From NCBI GenBank assembly GCA_958436175.1, contig CAUBJF010000004.1, positions 62,001 through 126,000 of the forward strand: 64,000 nucleotides of DNA, written 5' to 3'. A program made the position numbers and the translations under genes. This DNA is from an uncultured Muribaculaceae bacterium (GTDB lineage: Bacteria > Bacteroidota > Bacteroidia > Bacteroidales > Muribaculaceae). The notes beneath the pieces are model-generated. The model was not told the origin of the DNA and searched no databases. It was given only the letters and a program-made list of their open reading frames with translations. This document shows positions 32,587-41,737 of the stretch, piece by piece. Each line of letters opens with the position of its first letter. The stretch's first letter is position 1.

Positions 32587-34824
32587 ATGAAAAAATTGAT
32601 CCCGACGGGTCTGGCCGCAATAATGACGGCTGCCCCTCTGTGCATTCAGGCACAGGAATCGGAGAAAGCCGATACTGCGGCTATAGTTCTCCGGAATGTT
32701 GAAGTAATTGCAAACCGGGCTGATACAAAGACTCCTGTCAGCTTCTCCAACATGACAGCTTCGCAGATAAAGCGTGTCAACGACGGCCGCGATGTTCCCT
32801 TCCTTCTCGAATCTATGCCCTCCGTGATCACCACCGGAGATGCCGGGGGCGGTATCGGTTATTCGGGGTTGCGTGTGCGCGGCACGGATGCCTCGCGTAT
32901 CAATATCACGGCCAACGGTGTCCCTATCAACGATTCTGAAAGCCATAATGTCTACTGGGTCAATATGCCCGACCTTGTGTCGTCCGTTCGCGACATACAG
33001 CTGCAACGAGGTGCCGGAACTTCGACAAACGGTGCGGGCGCTTTCGGCGCGTCCGTCAATATGATAACAGACGCTCCTTCATTCGACCCCTTGGCAGAGA
33101 TAGGTGTATCGTATGGCTCGTATAATTCCAACCGCCAGACTGTCAAGGTACAGTCCGGTACCATGGGCGACCACTGGAGCGTCGATATGAGGCTGAGCCA
33201 CATCGGTTCCGACGGTTACATCGACCGCGCCTATTCAAAACTGTGGAGCTACCTGGGTCAGCTTGCCTATACATCGCCGGGCACCTCGCTACGTCTACTC
33301 GCATTTGGCGGCAAGGAACAGACCTATATGGCATGGGACTATGCTTCCAAAGAAGATATGGAGAAATACGGGCGCCGCTACAATCCCTGCGGCGAATATA
33401 CGGACGACAAGGGTAATACGGCATACTATCCCGACCAGTTCGACCATTTCGTCCAGCACCATATCCAGGCTCTCGCGGCTCAGAAGCTCGGTGACAAATG
33501 GCGGATGAACTTCACGCTTCACTACACCAAGGGCGACGGGTATTACAACCAGTACAAGACACGCCGCACACTCGTCGAATATGGCCTGAAGCCTTTCGAG
33601 AATGCCGAGGGAGACCTTGTCGAAAAATCTGACCTTGTGCGTCTGAAGTACAACGATAACGATTTCGGCGGAGCCATGCTGACGGCAAATTACAGCTACG
33701 GACGCATCGACGCGACTCTTGGAGCTGCCGCAAACTGGCATCGCGGCAATCATTTCGGCCGTATCGGCTGGGTGCGCAACTATGTCGGACCGATCAATCC
33801 TCTCCAGGAATACTACAGCAACGTTGGCCGCAAGTTCGATACCAATATATATGGTCGTGCAAACTATGATATTGTCAGCGGGCTTTCGGCATTCGCCGAC
33901 CTCCAGTTCCGTCATATCCGATATACCATCAAGGGTGTCAGCGACAATTACGACTGGGACACTGAAGACATGGCACGGCTGGGCATATACCGCAACTACA
34001 ATTTCTTCAATCCCAAGGCCGGTCTGACATATATCAAAGACGCGCACCGCGCCTACGCGTCGTGGAGCGTGGCTCATAAAGAACCTGTACGCGACAATTT
34101 CACCGATGCCGACCCGAATCACTATCCTACCGCTGAGCGACTCTTCGATTATGAATTAGGTTATCAGTTCGCCAATCGACTCTTCGACCTCGGCGTAAAT
34201 CTCTATTATATGGATTATAAGGACCAGCTCGTTGTCACGGGTCAAATTTCCGATACTGGTAATGCGCTGAGTGTCAATGTGCCCAGATCTTATCGCACGG
34301 GTATCGAGTTCCAGGGTGCGCTCCGTCCGCTGGACTGGTTCGACTGGCAGCTTAATGCCACACTGTCGCGCAGCCGCATTAAGGATTTCGTGCAGTATAT
34401 CTATGAGGAAGGCTGGGGCAATCCTATCACCCGGAATCTCGGCAATACACCCATAGCATTCTCGCCCGATTTCATTCTCCATAATTCGTTCAATTTTCAT
34501 GCGGCAGGATTTGAAGCCTCTCTGACCTCGCGCTTTGTATCATCGCAGTATATGGACAACGCCCGTACAGAGACGGCCAAACTCGACTCGTATTTTGTTT
34601 CAGACCTCCGCTTGGGATATACATTCCGCAACATCCCTTCGGTAGAATCGCTTCGTCTGGGATTCACTGTCTACAACATTTTCAACGAGAAGTACTGCAA
34701 CAACGGTTATGCCGGTACGGAGTACTATGTAGGTGAGGGCGGAGAGAAAGTTGTCTACAGCTATGCCGGATTTGCCGCTCAGGCGACTACCCACGTCATG
34801 GGTACTGTAAATGTCATATTCTGA
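32587..34824 (+). CDS. TonB-dependent outer membrane receptor for thiamine
   Basis: A 745-residue receptor with a signal peptide (about 1-22), a plug domain (about 40-150: IKRVNDGRDVPFLLESMPSV, GLRVRGTDASRINITANGVP, GAGTSTNGAGAFGASVNM) and a 22-strand-type barrel ending in ATTHVMGTVNVIF with the terminal Phe. The TPP riboswitch directly upstream and the PnuC-type transporter directly downstream identify it as a thiamine (or precursor) importer, as in known Bacteroidota OMthi-PnuT operons. There is no SusD-like partner, which is normal for vitamin receptors. Confidence 0.9.
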   Translation: MKKLIPTGLAAIMTAAPLCIQAQESEKADTAAIVLRNVEVIANRADTKTPVSFSNMTASQIKRVNDGRDVPFLLESMPSVITTGDAGGGIGYSGLRVRGTDASRINITANGVPINDSESHNVYWVNMPDLVSSVRDIQLQRGAGTSTNGAGAFGASVNMITDAPSFDPLAEIGVSYGSYNSNRQTVKVQSGTMGDHWSVDMRLSHIGSDGYIDRAYSKLWSYLGQLAYTSPGTSLRLLAFGGKEQTYMAWDYASKEDMEKYGRRYNPCGEYTDDKGNTAYYPDQFDHFVQHHIQALAAQKLGDKWRMNFTLHYTKGDGYYNQYKTRRTLVEYGLKPFENAEGDLVEKSDLVRLKYNDNDFGGAMLTANYSYGRIDATLGAAANWHRGNHFGRIGWVRNYVGPINPLQEYYSNVGRKFDTNIYGRANYDIVSGLSAFADLQFRHIRYTIKGVSDNYDWDTEDMARLGIYRNYNFFNPKAGLTYIKDAHRAYASWSVAHKEPVRDNFTDADPNHYPTAERLFDYELGYQFANRLFDLGVNLYYMDYKDQLVVTGQISDTGNALSVNVPRSYRTGIEFQGALRPLDWFDWQLNATLSRSRIKDFVQYIYEEGWGNPITRNLGNTPIAFSPDFILHNSFNFHAAGFEASLTSRFVSSQYMDNARTETAKLDSYFVSDLRLGYTFRNIPSVESLRLGFTVYNIFNEKYCNNGYAGTEYYVGEGGEKVVYSYAGFAAQATTHVMGTVNVIF

Positions 34825-34825
34825 T

Positions 34826-35404
34826 ATGGATATGGTACTTGAAATAGCCGGATTCCTGATCGGTATCCTATATCTGTGGTGGGAGTATAAGGCCGATTCC
34901 CGGCTATGGCTCGCATCGCTGATCATGCCGGCGATCTCTATGTGGATATATTTCCGCAAAGGGCTGTATGCCGACTTCGGCATCAACATCTACTATCTCC
35001 TGATAGCTGTCTACGGCTATTGGACATGGACACGTAAAAAAACTACGCATAGCGAGGAAAAAGAGACACTGCCCGTGTCACATATCTCCTTGAGGGTGCT
35101 TGCCGGGTCTGCGGTTGCTCTGGTGATGATATGGGTTGCGATATATTATATCCTGGTATCATTCACTGACAGCACCGTACCCCTTGCCGATGCTTTCACT
35201 ACGGCATTGAGCATTGTTGCCATGTGGCTGTTGGCGCGTAAGTATGCCGAGCAGTGGATAGCCTGGATAGTTGTCGATGCCGTATGCGTAGGTCTCTATA
35301 TCTACAAAGGCATATATTTCTATGCGGCACTCTATGCAGTCTATACTGCTGTAGCTTTCTTCGGCTACCGGAAGTGGCTCAGGATGATACCTGCAGGCCG
35401 ATAA
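34826..35404 (+). CDS. pnuT: PnuC-family transporter, probably thiamine-specific (PnuT)
   Basis: A 192-residue inner membrane protein with about seven helices. The start MDMVLEIAGFLIGILYLWWEY and the segment LIAVYGYWTWTRK are typical of the PnuC family, which carries vitamins by facilitated diffusion coupled to intracellular phosphorylation. Position behind a TPP-regulated receptor indicates thiamine rather than nicotinamide riboside. The ATG at 34826 is 1 nt after the receptor stop; an alternative ATG at 34811 overlaps it. The thiamine pyrophosphokinase gene that often follows is absent here. Confidence 0.85.
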   Translation: MDMVLEIAGFLIGILYLWWEYKADSRLWLASLIMPAISMWIYFRKGLYADFGINIYYLLIAVYGYWTWTRKKTTHSEEKETLPVSHISLRVLAGSAVALVMIWVAIYYILVSFTDSTVPLADAFTTALSIVAMWLLARKYAEQWIAWIVVDAVCVGLYIYKGIYFYAALYAVYTAVAFFGYRKWLRMIPAGR

Positions 35405-35405
35405 C

Positions 35406-36368
35406 TCAGTACTCGAGGGCTACGTTGTCGACCCAGAAAACCATCCCCGGGGTACCGACATAGGGCTTGCCGCTGCCCGACGAGAACATCAGCAGCATGT
35501 GTGTAGGGGTCGCCGACGGGTCGTCCCAGCCCACTTCCTGCACCGGCACCATCTCGCCTTTTGAGTTGCGCGCCTGATAGACACCGTCGCCGGTAAGGAG
35601 CCCCATGTTGGACTGGAAATACGGTTCGCCGCTGATATCGCCGTAATGCACCTCTAATCTGTGGCCGTTGACCCATCCGGGCGTACTTTTGCCGAGAAGT
35701 TCGCGCCCTGTGCCGACACGTTTGGCATATATATTCCCGTCCTTGTCCTCCCAGCGGCGTTGCAGGAAGATGAGGACATCGGCCTTGTCTGTACCATCCC
35801 ACGTTTTTTTCTTGCCGAATCCGCTGGAATAAAGCATTTTGCCGTCTTTAGGTACTTCCAGCCGGTAGTCGTAGACAAGTGTCGTGGGACGTTTGGTGAA
35901 AGGAATGCCCATCTCCATCTTGCCGTATGGGTTAGAAGTCGATTTGATTGGCTCGTACATTCGTCCGAGGAATATGGAACCGGCAACCATGACATCTATG
36001 TTGATGAGTCCTATGGCATGGCAGCGCTCTACTATCGAGGTCATTTTCACACACTTGTTGCCCGGTTCGCGCTCATCGGGATAGACGGCGTTGCTTGTCT
36101 TGGTGATGCCGACGACTTTAGCCATTACGTTCGACGTAGCCCATGGCGAACCGCCCTGGGGCTCATATGCTTCATCTCCGTTGATGGTCTTGGTAGGACC
36201 TATCTCGTAGACTTGACGAGTCTCGCCGCCGATGATGCGGCTTTCCTTGATGTTGCGTGTAATCCACTGGCTGAAATCGCCGTATGGCAGAACTTCCCTG
36301 TCAGCAGAGAATCCGGCGAATGCCGTAACCAGGAATATAATCGTTGGCAAAATGTGTTTCATAATCAA
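35406..36368 (-). CDS. Secreted PCMD-domain (putative carbohydrate metabolism) protein
   Basis: A 320-residue protein with a signal peptide (HILPTIIFLVTAFAGFS). The mature part resembles the PCMD beta-sandwich family common in Bacteroidota surface proteins: SPWATSNVMAKVV, NKCVKMTSI, AGSIFLGRM, then KRPTTLVYDYRLEVPKDG and the terminal GMVFWVDNVAL strand. The family is thought to bind or process carbohydrate, with no proven enzymatic activity that I know of. It stands alone and convergent to the thiamine operon, 1 nt from its stop. A second ATG two codons downstream is also possible. Confidence 0.65.
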   Translation of the reverse strand: MIMKHILPTIIFLVTAFAGFSADREVLPYGDFSQWITRNIKESRIIGGETRQVYEIGPTKTINGDEAYEPQGGSPWATSNVMAKVVGITKTSNAVYPDEREPGNKCVKMTSIVERCHAIGLINIDVMVAGSIFLGRMYEPIKSTSNPYGKMEMGIPFTKRPTTLVYDYRLEVPKDGKMLYSSGFGKKKTWDGTDKADVLIFLQRRWEDKDGNIYAKRVGTGRELLGKSTPGWVNGHRLEVHYGDISGEPYFQSNMGLLTGDGVYQARNSKGEMVPVQEVGWDDPSATPTHMLLMFSSGSGKPYVGTPGMVFWVDNVALEY

Positions 36369-36672
36369 TGTCTTATAGTTGAAGCGCCTGTTTTGTTCCT
36401 TAAAAACTTCGGAACCTTTTCTGTCTTTGAATAACTAAAAAACAACGTATGAAAAGACAATGTTTGTACAAGTTGTGTGCCTGTTTTCCCAAATACGCCA
36501 CAATTAAGCAAAAAAGACGAAGTCCATATCACTTCGGAATATAATCTTAGTATATGGCGGCATGAACATAAATGCTGCTATTTCAATCCTATGCACTTAA
36601 ACCTCAAATAAATTTGGATTTGCGGCCGACTTATTCTATCTTTGTAGAAACCTAACCACAACTCTGACGGAA
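36369..36672. other. Intergenic region between divergent genes; only a promoter is visible
   Basis: About 300 bases, AT-rich. Apart from the promoter at 36613-36644 I find no gene, tRNA or terminator. A promoter for the divergent PCMD gene must lie here, but no clear box was found. Confidence 0.6.
36613..36644 (+). promoter_or_regulatory. Promoter of the DUF4254-GT9-ruvB-uvrC operon
   Basis: TTTG (36613-36616), a 20-nt spacer, then TATCTTTG (36637-36644). The 21 bp at 36604-36624 are identical to the thiamine operon promoter region (32445-32465), and similarity continues through the spacer (CGACTT then TTC) to the -7 box. Confidence 0.75.
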
Positions 36673-37278
36673 ATGAAATTTGCCGAGAAAAGCTACAAAA
36701 TTTTTGAAGACAGCGTTGCCGACTACCATATCGACGATGATGTGGACGCGGCAAGCCGCCAGCCCTATGCTCCCGAGAGTATAGTAGGTATTCTCTACGC
36801 TAAAAACCGAGTTGATGCCGTCCAGTGGCATCTCGAAGACATAATCCGGGACCCTGAAATCGACCCTGTCGCCGCTCTCGCCCTCAAACGCCGTATCGAC
36901 AAGTCCAACCAGGTGCGTACCGACATGGTGGAGGAACTCGACACTTACTTCCGCAACCTCTACTCTTCGGTCAATGTATTGCCCGAGGCTACTATCAACA
37001 CCGAAAGCCCGGCCTGGGCCCTCGACCGCCTATCGATTCTGGCTCTCAAAATCTATCATATGCGCCAGGAAGCAGAGCGTGCCGATGCCGGCGAAGCTCA
37101 CCGTGCCAAATGCGCCGCCAAGCTTGAAGTGCTCCTCGAACAGCGCAAGGACCTCATCGAGGCTATTGACACCCTTCTCGACGATATCGCGGCAGGAAGA
37201 AAATATATGAAGGTGTACAGGCAGATGAAGATGTACAACGATGCCGACACCAACCCCGTCCTCTATGGTTCGAAATAA
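36673..37278 (+). CDS. DUF4254 domain protein
   Basis: A 201-residue, almost entirely helical soluble protein. Recognisable family segments are ILYAKNRVDAVQWHLED, IDKSNQVRTDMVEELD, ESPAWALDRLSILALKIYHM and the late RQMKMYND. DUF4254 proteins in Bacteroidota usually sit directly before a GT9 glycosyltransferase, as here, and are suspected partners in lipopolysaccharide core assembly; the molecular role is unknown. The GT9 gene starts inside the last codons of this one. Confidence 0.88.
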   Translation: MKFAEKSYKIFEDSVADYHIDDDVDAASRQPYAPESIVGILYAKNRVDAVQWHLEDIIRDPEIDPVAALALKRRIDKSNQVRTDMVEELDTYFRNLYSSVNVLPEATINTESPAWALDRLSILALKIYHMRQEAERADAGEAHRAKCAAKLEVLLEQRKDLIEAIDTLLDDIAAGRKYMKVYRQMKMYNDADTNPVLYGSK

Positions 37279-38386
37279 AGGCGAAGAAGCCATAATCAAT
37301 CCACGCGGTTATTCGTCAGTGCTGATTGCGCGGTTTTCGGCTCTGGGCGACGTGGCGATGACAATTCCGGTGGTCTACAGTGCTTGCCGCTGTTATCCTG
37401 ACATACATTTTGTCATGGTGACACGCAAGGCAATGACAAGCCTCTTTGTCGACCCTCCCAAAAACCTCGAGCTTGTAGGGCTCGACCTTAACGAACACTA
37501 CAAAGGTGTGCATGGCCTGCGGAAATTGTCTGATGAACTCATCGGCAAGTACAGGCCCGACATATTTGTCGACCTTCACAATGTGCTGCGCACCAAGATA
37601 CTGTCTTTCTTTTTCCGGCTCAAAGGAATCCCGACAGCCCGTCTCTATAAACCCCGGGCCAAGCGGCGTGCCCTGACGCGTCGGCGCGACAAGGTGATGC
37701 TGCCACTGACATCGCAGCGCTCCTGTTACCGCGAAGCCTTCTATAAAGCGGCTCTTCCCGTGCAGGACAATTTCGACGGACTGTATTCCGGCCGTGGCAA
37801 AGCCGACACGTCGGTATTCGCCTCCATTACTCCGCCAAAAGCCAAGGGCGAACGATGGATAGGTATTGCGCCCTTTGCAGCCCATGTCGGGAAAATCTAT
37901 CCTCCGGAGAAGATGGAGGCCGTGGTAGCGTTACTCCAGAAGGATGCCGACAGCGGACAGCACATCAAGCTTTTCCTCCTGGGAGGGGGCAAGAAAGAAC
38001 AGGAGGTACTTGAGGACTGGGCGCAAAAATACCCTGTAGCAAGCTCTCTGGCAGGGAAACGCTATGGTTTCCTTGTCGAGACGGCACTTTTCAACCATCT
38101 CGACGCACTGGTGACGATGGATTCTGCCAATATGCACATCGGGGCCATATGTTCCACGCCGACAATCAGCGTATGGGGAGCCACGCATCCCTATTGCGGG
38201 TTCAAGGGATGGCGACAGACCGATGAAAACACCGTCCAGCTGCCGCTCGACTGCCGCCCATGCTCCGTGTTCGGCGACAAACCTTGCTTCAGGGGTGACT
38301 ACCTGTGCCTTAACGCCATACGTCCCGAACTGATATACAATAAAATAATCTCTATCCTTCCGAAGGAGAAAGACCATAATGACTGA
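37265..38386 (+). CDS. Glycosyltransferase family 9 (heptosyltransferase-like)
   Basis: The 373-residue product from the ATG at 37265 overlaps the DUF4254 stop by 14 nt; an ATG at 37241 would add eight residues. Family motifs: VLIARFSALGDVAMTIPVV near the N-terminus, PDIFVDLHN, IGIAPFAAHVGKIYP, LFLLGGGKKE, and VTMDSANMHIGAI followed by SVWGATHPYCGF. GT9 enzymes transfer heptose (or related sugars) to the lipid A core on the cytoplasmic face of the inner membrane. Coupled to DUF4254 upstream and overlapping ruvB downstream by 8 nt. Confidence 0.9.
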   Translation: MVRNKGEEAIINPRGYSSVLIARFSALGDVAMTIPVVYSACRCYPDIHFVMVTRKAMTSLFVDPPKNLELVGLDLNEHYKGVHGLRKLSDELIGKYRPDIFVDLHNVLRTKILSFFFRLKGIPTARLYKPRAKRRALTRRRDKVMLPLTSQRSCYREAFYKAALPVQDNFDGLYSGRGKADTSVFASITPPKAKGERWIGIAPFAAHVGKIYPPEKMEAVVALLQKDADSGQHIKLFLLGGGKKEQEVLEDWAQKYPVASSLAGKRYGFLVETALFNHLDALVTMDSANMHIGAICSTPTISVWGATHPYCGFKGWRQTDENTVQLPLDCRPCSVFGDKPCFRGDYLCLNAIRPELIYNKIISILPKEKDHND

Positions 38387-39410
38387 CGAAGAAAACTTCG
38401 ATATACGCCGACAGGCAGCCGCAAGCACCTCGGAGACAGACTATGAGAAAGCTCTGCGTCCGGGACGCTTCGAAAGCTTCAACGGCCAGGAGAAAATCAT
38501 CGAGAATCTGCGCGTTTTTGTGCAGGCTGCACGTATGCGTTCGGAAGCTCTCGACCACATTCTTCTCTTCGGTCCTCCAGGACTGGGCAAGACGACCCTC
38601 GCCGGTATCATAGCCAATGAACTGGGAGTAGGCATCAAGATTACCTCCGGCCCTGTCCTTGACAAGCCCGGCGACCTTGCCGGTATCCTTACATCACTCG
38701 AAGAGAACGATGTGCTTTTCATCGACGAAATCCATCGTCTCAGCCCCGTGGTCGAAGAGTACCTGTACTCGGCTATGGAGGACTACCGCATCGACATCAT
38801 GATCGACAAGGGTCCCGGGGCGAGGAGCGTGCAGTTGTCGCTCAATCCCTTCACTCTCGTCGGGGCTACCACCCGTAGCGGACTCCTGACATCGCCTCTG
38901 CGGGCACGTTTCGGTATCAAATGCCATCTCGAATACTACGACCACGCCGTGCTCAAACGTATCGTGGCACGCTCGGCGGCTCTCTTAGGAGTGCGATGCA
39001 GCGACGAGGCCGCCGGGGAGATTTCCATGCGCAGCCGAGGAACGCCCCGTATCGCCAACGCCCTGTTGCGACGCGTGCGCGATTTCGCCCAGGTGAAAGG
39101 AAACGGCGATATAGACCTCGACATCGCTCGTTTCGCCCTCGAGGCTCTGAATATCGACCGCTACGGTCTCGATGAAATCGACAACAAGATACTACATACC
39201 ATCATACGTAAATTCAAGGGAGGTCCTGTCGGACTGACCACCATTGCGACAGCACTGGGAGAAGATCCGGGTACCATCGAGGAAGTCTATGAACCCTATC
39301 TCATCAAAGAGGGTTTTATAAAGCGTACACCCCGGGGCCGTGAGGTGACACCTCTCGCCTATGAGCACCTCGGCGAATCGAGGGGCGACGACCTCGGTCT
39401 TTTCGGATAA
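38379..39410 (+). CDS. ruvB: Holliday junction branch migration DNA helicase RuvB
   Basis: A 343-residue AAA+ ATPase of standard length. Walker A is GPPGLGKTTLA, Walker B is VLFIDEIHRLS, sensor 1 lies in GATTRSGLLTSPLRARFGI, and the C-terminal winged helix contains GGPVGLTTIATALGE and KEGFIKRTPRGR. With RuvA it drives branch migration of Holliday junctions. It overlaps the GT9 gene and lies 12 nt before uvrC. Confidence 0.98.
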   Translation: MTDEENFDIRRQAAASTSETDYEKALRPGRFESFNGQEKIIENLRVFVQAARMRSEALDHILLFGPPGLGKTTLAGIIANELGVGIKITSGPVLDKPGDLAGILTSLEENDVLFIDEIHRLSPVVEEYLYSAMEDYRIDIMIDKGPGARSVQLSLNPFTLVGATTRSGLLTSPLRARFGIKCHLEYYDHAVLKRIVARSAALLGVRCSDEAAGEISMRSRGTPRIANALLRRVRDFAQVKGNGDIDLDIARFALEALNIDRYGLDEIDNKILHTIIRKFKGGPVGLTTIATALGEDPGTIEEVYEPYLIKEGFIKRTPRGREVTPLAYEHLGESRGDDLGLFG

Positions 39411-39422
39411 ACGGACACGACA

Positions 39423-41279
39423 ATGGCAAGACATGAGAAATCTGCCGAACTGAAAGAGAAAATATCCATTCTGCCCGATACCCCCGGTGTCTATATGTAC
39501 TACGACGCTGCCGGGACGGTGATCTATGTGGGTAAGGCCAAGAACCTCAAACGGCGCGTGTCGTCGTATTTCAATCGCACCCACGACGTGCTGCGTACCA
39601 ATATTCTGGTGCGCAACATAGCAGATATGAAGTATATCGTGGTGCCTACGGAGCAGGATGCCCTCAATCTCGAGAACTCGATGATAAAGGAGTACCAGCC
39701 GCGCTACAACGTACTCCTGAAAGACGACAAGTCCTACCCCTGGATAGTGGTTACCAACGAGCTTTACCCTCGTGTATTCCTTACCCGTCAGCATGTGCGT
39801 GACGGCTCGAAATATTACGGGCCATATACCAACACGGGCGTGGCACGCACGGTGCTCGACCTTATCGGCGACCTTTATCCCATCCGCACATGCCGCCTGC
39901 CCATCACTCCCGAATACCTCGCGAAAGGGAAAGGGCGGCATTGCCTGCAGTATCACATCAAGAACTGCAAGGGCTGCTGCACGGGAAGTGTTGACAGCAA
40001 GACCTATGCGGAATACATAGACCGTGTACGCCAGATTCTCAGGGGGGAGACCCAGGAGCTCTTGAGCTACCTGCGCGACGAAATGGCGCGCCTCTCGTCA
40101 GAGTTGCGTTTCGAAGAGGCACAGGAACTCAAAGAGAAGTACCGTTTACTCGAAAATTACCGCTCCAAGAGTGTCATTGTAAGCCAGACTATCAACGATG
40201 TCGACGTGTTCGGTTTCGACGACGACGGTAGCAGCGACGTGTATGTCAACTATATGCACGTTCGGCGTGGTGCCGTGGTGCGCAGCGTCACTTTGCGCTA
40301 CCGCCGTAGCCTTGAAGAAACACGCGCCCAGCTTCTCGGATATGCCATGGAGGAAATAAAAAGCTCCTTGGGGGTCGAATATGCTGAAGTCGTGGTGGCC
40401 GAGGCGCCGGAAGTGGAGATGACGGATGTGACGTTCACTATACCGCGTCGCGGCGACAAAACCAAGCTTCTCGAGGTGTCGGAACGCAATGCCCGGCAGA
40501 ACCGTATCGACGACCTCAAGCACCTGGAGCGCCATAATCCCGAGGAGCGTACCGAACGCCTTCTCGAACGCATCAAGGCCGATTTCCGCCTCAGCGAGCT
40601 GCCCAGACATATCGAGTGTTTCGATAACTCCAATATACAGGGTACGAATCCTGTGGCATCATGTGTGGTCTTCCGAGACGGTCGCCCCAGTAAGCGCGAC
40701 TACCGACATTTCAACATCAGGACCGTTGAAGGCCCTGACGATTTCGCATCAATGAAAGAAGTCCTGACTCGCAGGTACACCCGCCTTATGCAGGAAGGCC
40801 AGGAGCTGCCGCAGCTCGTCGTCGTCGATGGCGGTAAAGGACAGCTCAGCTCTGCCGTTGAAGCTCTCGACGAGATGGGTCTGAGAGGCACCATCGCCGT
40901 CGTAGGCATCGCAAAGCGTCTTGAAGAGATTTATTTCCCGGGCGACAGTGTGCCGCTTTATATAGATAAGAATTCCGAGACGCTGCGTGTGGTCCAGCAT
41001 CTGCGCGACGAAGCCCACCGTTTCGGTATCACTCATCATCGCGACCGCCGCAGCAAGGGGCAGCTCGTCGGCGCTCTCGACGGCATCAAGGGAATAGGGC
41101 CTAAGACTGCCGAGACGCTTCTCCAGACATTCAAAAGCGTGAAACGTATCCGCGAGGCATCGCGCGACGAGATAAAAGCCCTGATAGGTCCGGCCAAGAC
41201 CGATATACTGCTTAAAGCTCTAATGCCTGACGACAGAAGCGACAGTCAGTCAACCATATCGTGCAATGAAACGTTGTAA
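39423..41279 (+). CDS. uvrC: UvrABC excinuclease subunit C
   Basis: A 618-residue protein of normal size. The N-terminal GIY-YIG nuclease is PGVYMYYDAAGTVIYVGKAK. A UVR motif follows (about residue 210-245), then an RNase H-like nuclease (IECFDNSNIQGTNPVAS, VVVDGGKGQL) and tandem HhH motifs at the end (LDGIKGIGPKTAETLL). It makes both incisions in nucleotide excision repair. The cluster with ruvB couples two DNA repair genes to an envelope gene pair. Confidence 0.98.
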   Translation: MARHEKSAELKEKISILPDTPGVYMYYDAAGTVIYVGKAKNLKRRVSSYFNRTHDVLRTNILVRNIADMKYIVVPTEQDALNLENSMIKEYQPRYNVLLKDDKSYPWIVVTNELYPRVFLTRQHVRDGSKYYGPYTNTGVARTVLDLIGDLYPIRTCRLPITPEYLAKGKGRHCLQYHIKNCKGCCTGSVDSKTYAEYIDRVRQILRGETQELLSYLRDEMARLSSELRFEEAQELKEKYRLLENYRSKSVIVSQTINDVDVFGFDDDGSSDVYVNYMHVRRGAVVRSVTLRYRRSLEETRAQLLGYAMEEIKSSLGVEYAEVVVAEAPEVEMTDVTFTIPRRGDKTKLLEVSERNARQNRIDDLKHLERHNPEERTERLLERIKADFRLSELPRHIECFDNSNIQGTNPVASCVVFRDGRPSKRDYRHFNIRTVEGPDDFASMKEVLTRRYTRLMQEGQELPQLVVVDGGKGQLSSAVEALDEMGLRGTIAVVGIAKRLEEIYFPGDSVPLYIDKNSETLRVVQHLRDEAHRFGITHHRDRRSKGQLVGALDGIKGIGPKTAETLLQTFKSVKRIREASRDEIKALIGPAKTDILLKALMPDDRSDSQSTISCNETL

Positions 41280-41304
41280 TGAAATAAAAGCTATCCGGAA
41301 TTCA

Positions 41305-41730
41305 ATGAAAATAATTTCTGTTGTATTCGCTGTCCTCCTCGCGGCCGTATGCTGGTCGTGCGGCGACTCTCATTATTCATCGGACTATGATGCCGACCTA
41401 TGCAAAGAGCTGGCTGTTAAAATAGATACCGGTGCGAGCCTGACACAGGCTGACTATACGGCCATGATAGGCCAGAACGAAGCCATTCTTAAATATCTTA
41501 TAGAGAAGAGCGATAAAATCGACCATATGCCCGACAGCGCCCACTACGGTGCTTGGCGCATACTTCTGGCTGATCCCGAGTACATGGAACGTTTCAGCTA
41601 CATGTTCACCCTCGGTTCGGCGCTATATGAGGCCCACACAAATAATAACCTTGACGAAGATAACGCCAAGCTGTATGACGGGCTCGACAAATACAATGAG
41701 GAGCTTGCAGCCATCTCCGACCGCAACTGA
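41305..41730 (+). CDS. Small hypothetical lipoprotein (141 aa)
   Basis: The ATG at 41305 opens directly onto a signal peptide with a lipobox (AVLLAAVCWSC). The longer frame from 41266, which overlaps uvrC, places 13 polar residues before it and is less likely. The mature part is acidic and helical (YDADLCKELAVKID, DYTAMIGQNEAILKYL). I do not recognise a family. It follows uvrC within 25 nt and converges on the fucosyltransferase gene. Confidence 0.72.
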   Translation: MKIISVVFAVLLAAVCWSCGDSHYSSDYDADLCKELAVKIDTGASLTQADYTAMIGQNEAILKYLIEKSDKIDHMPDSAHYGAWRILLADPEYMERFSYMFTLGSALYEAHTNNNLDEDNAKLYDGLDKYNEELAAISDRN

Positions 41731-41737
41731 CAGGAAT

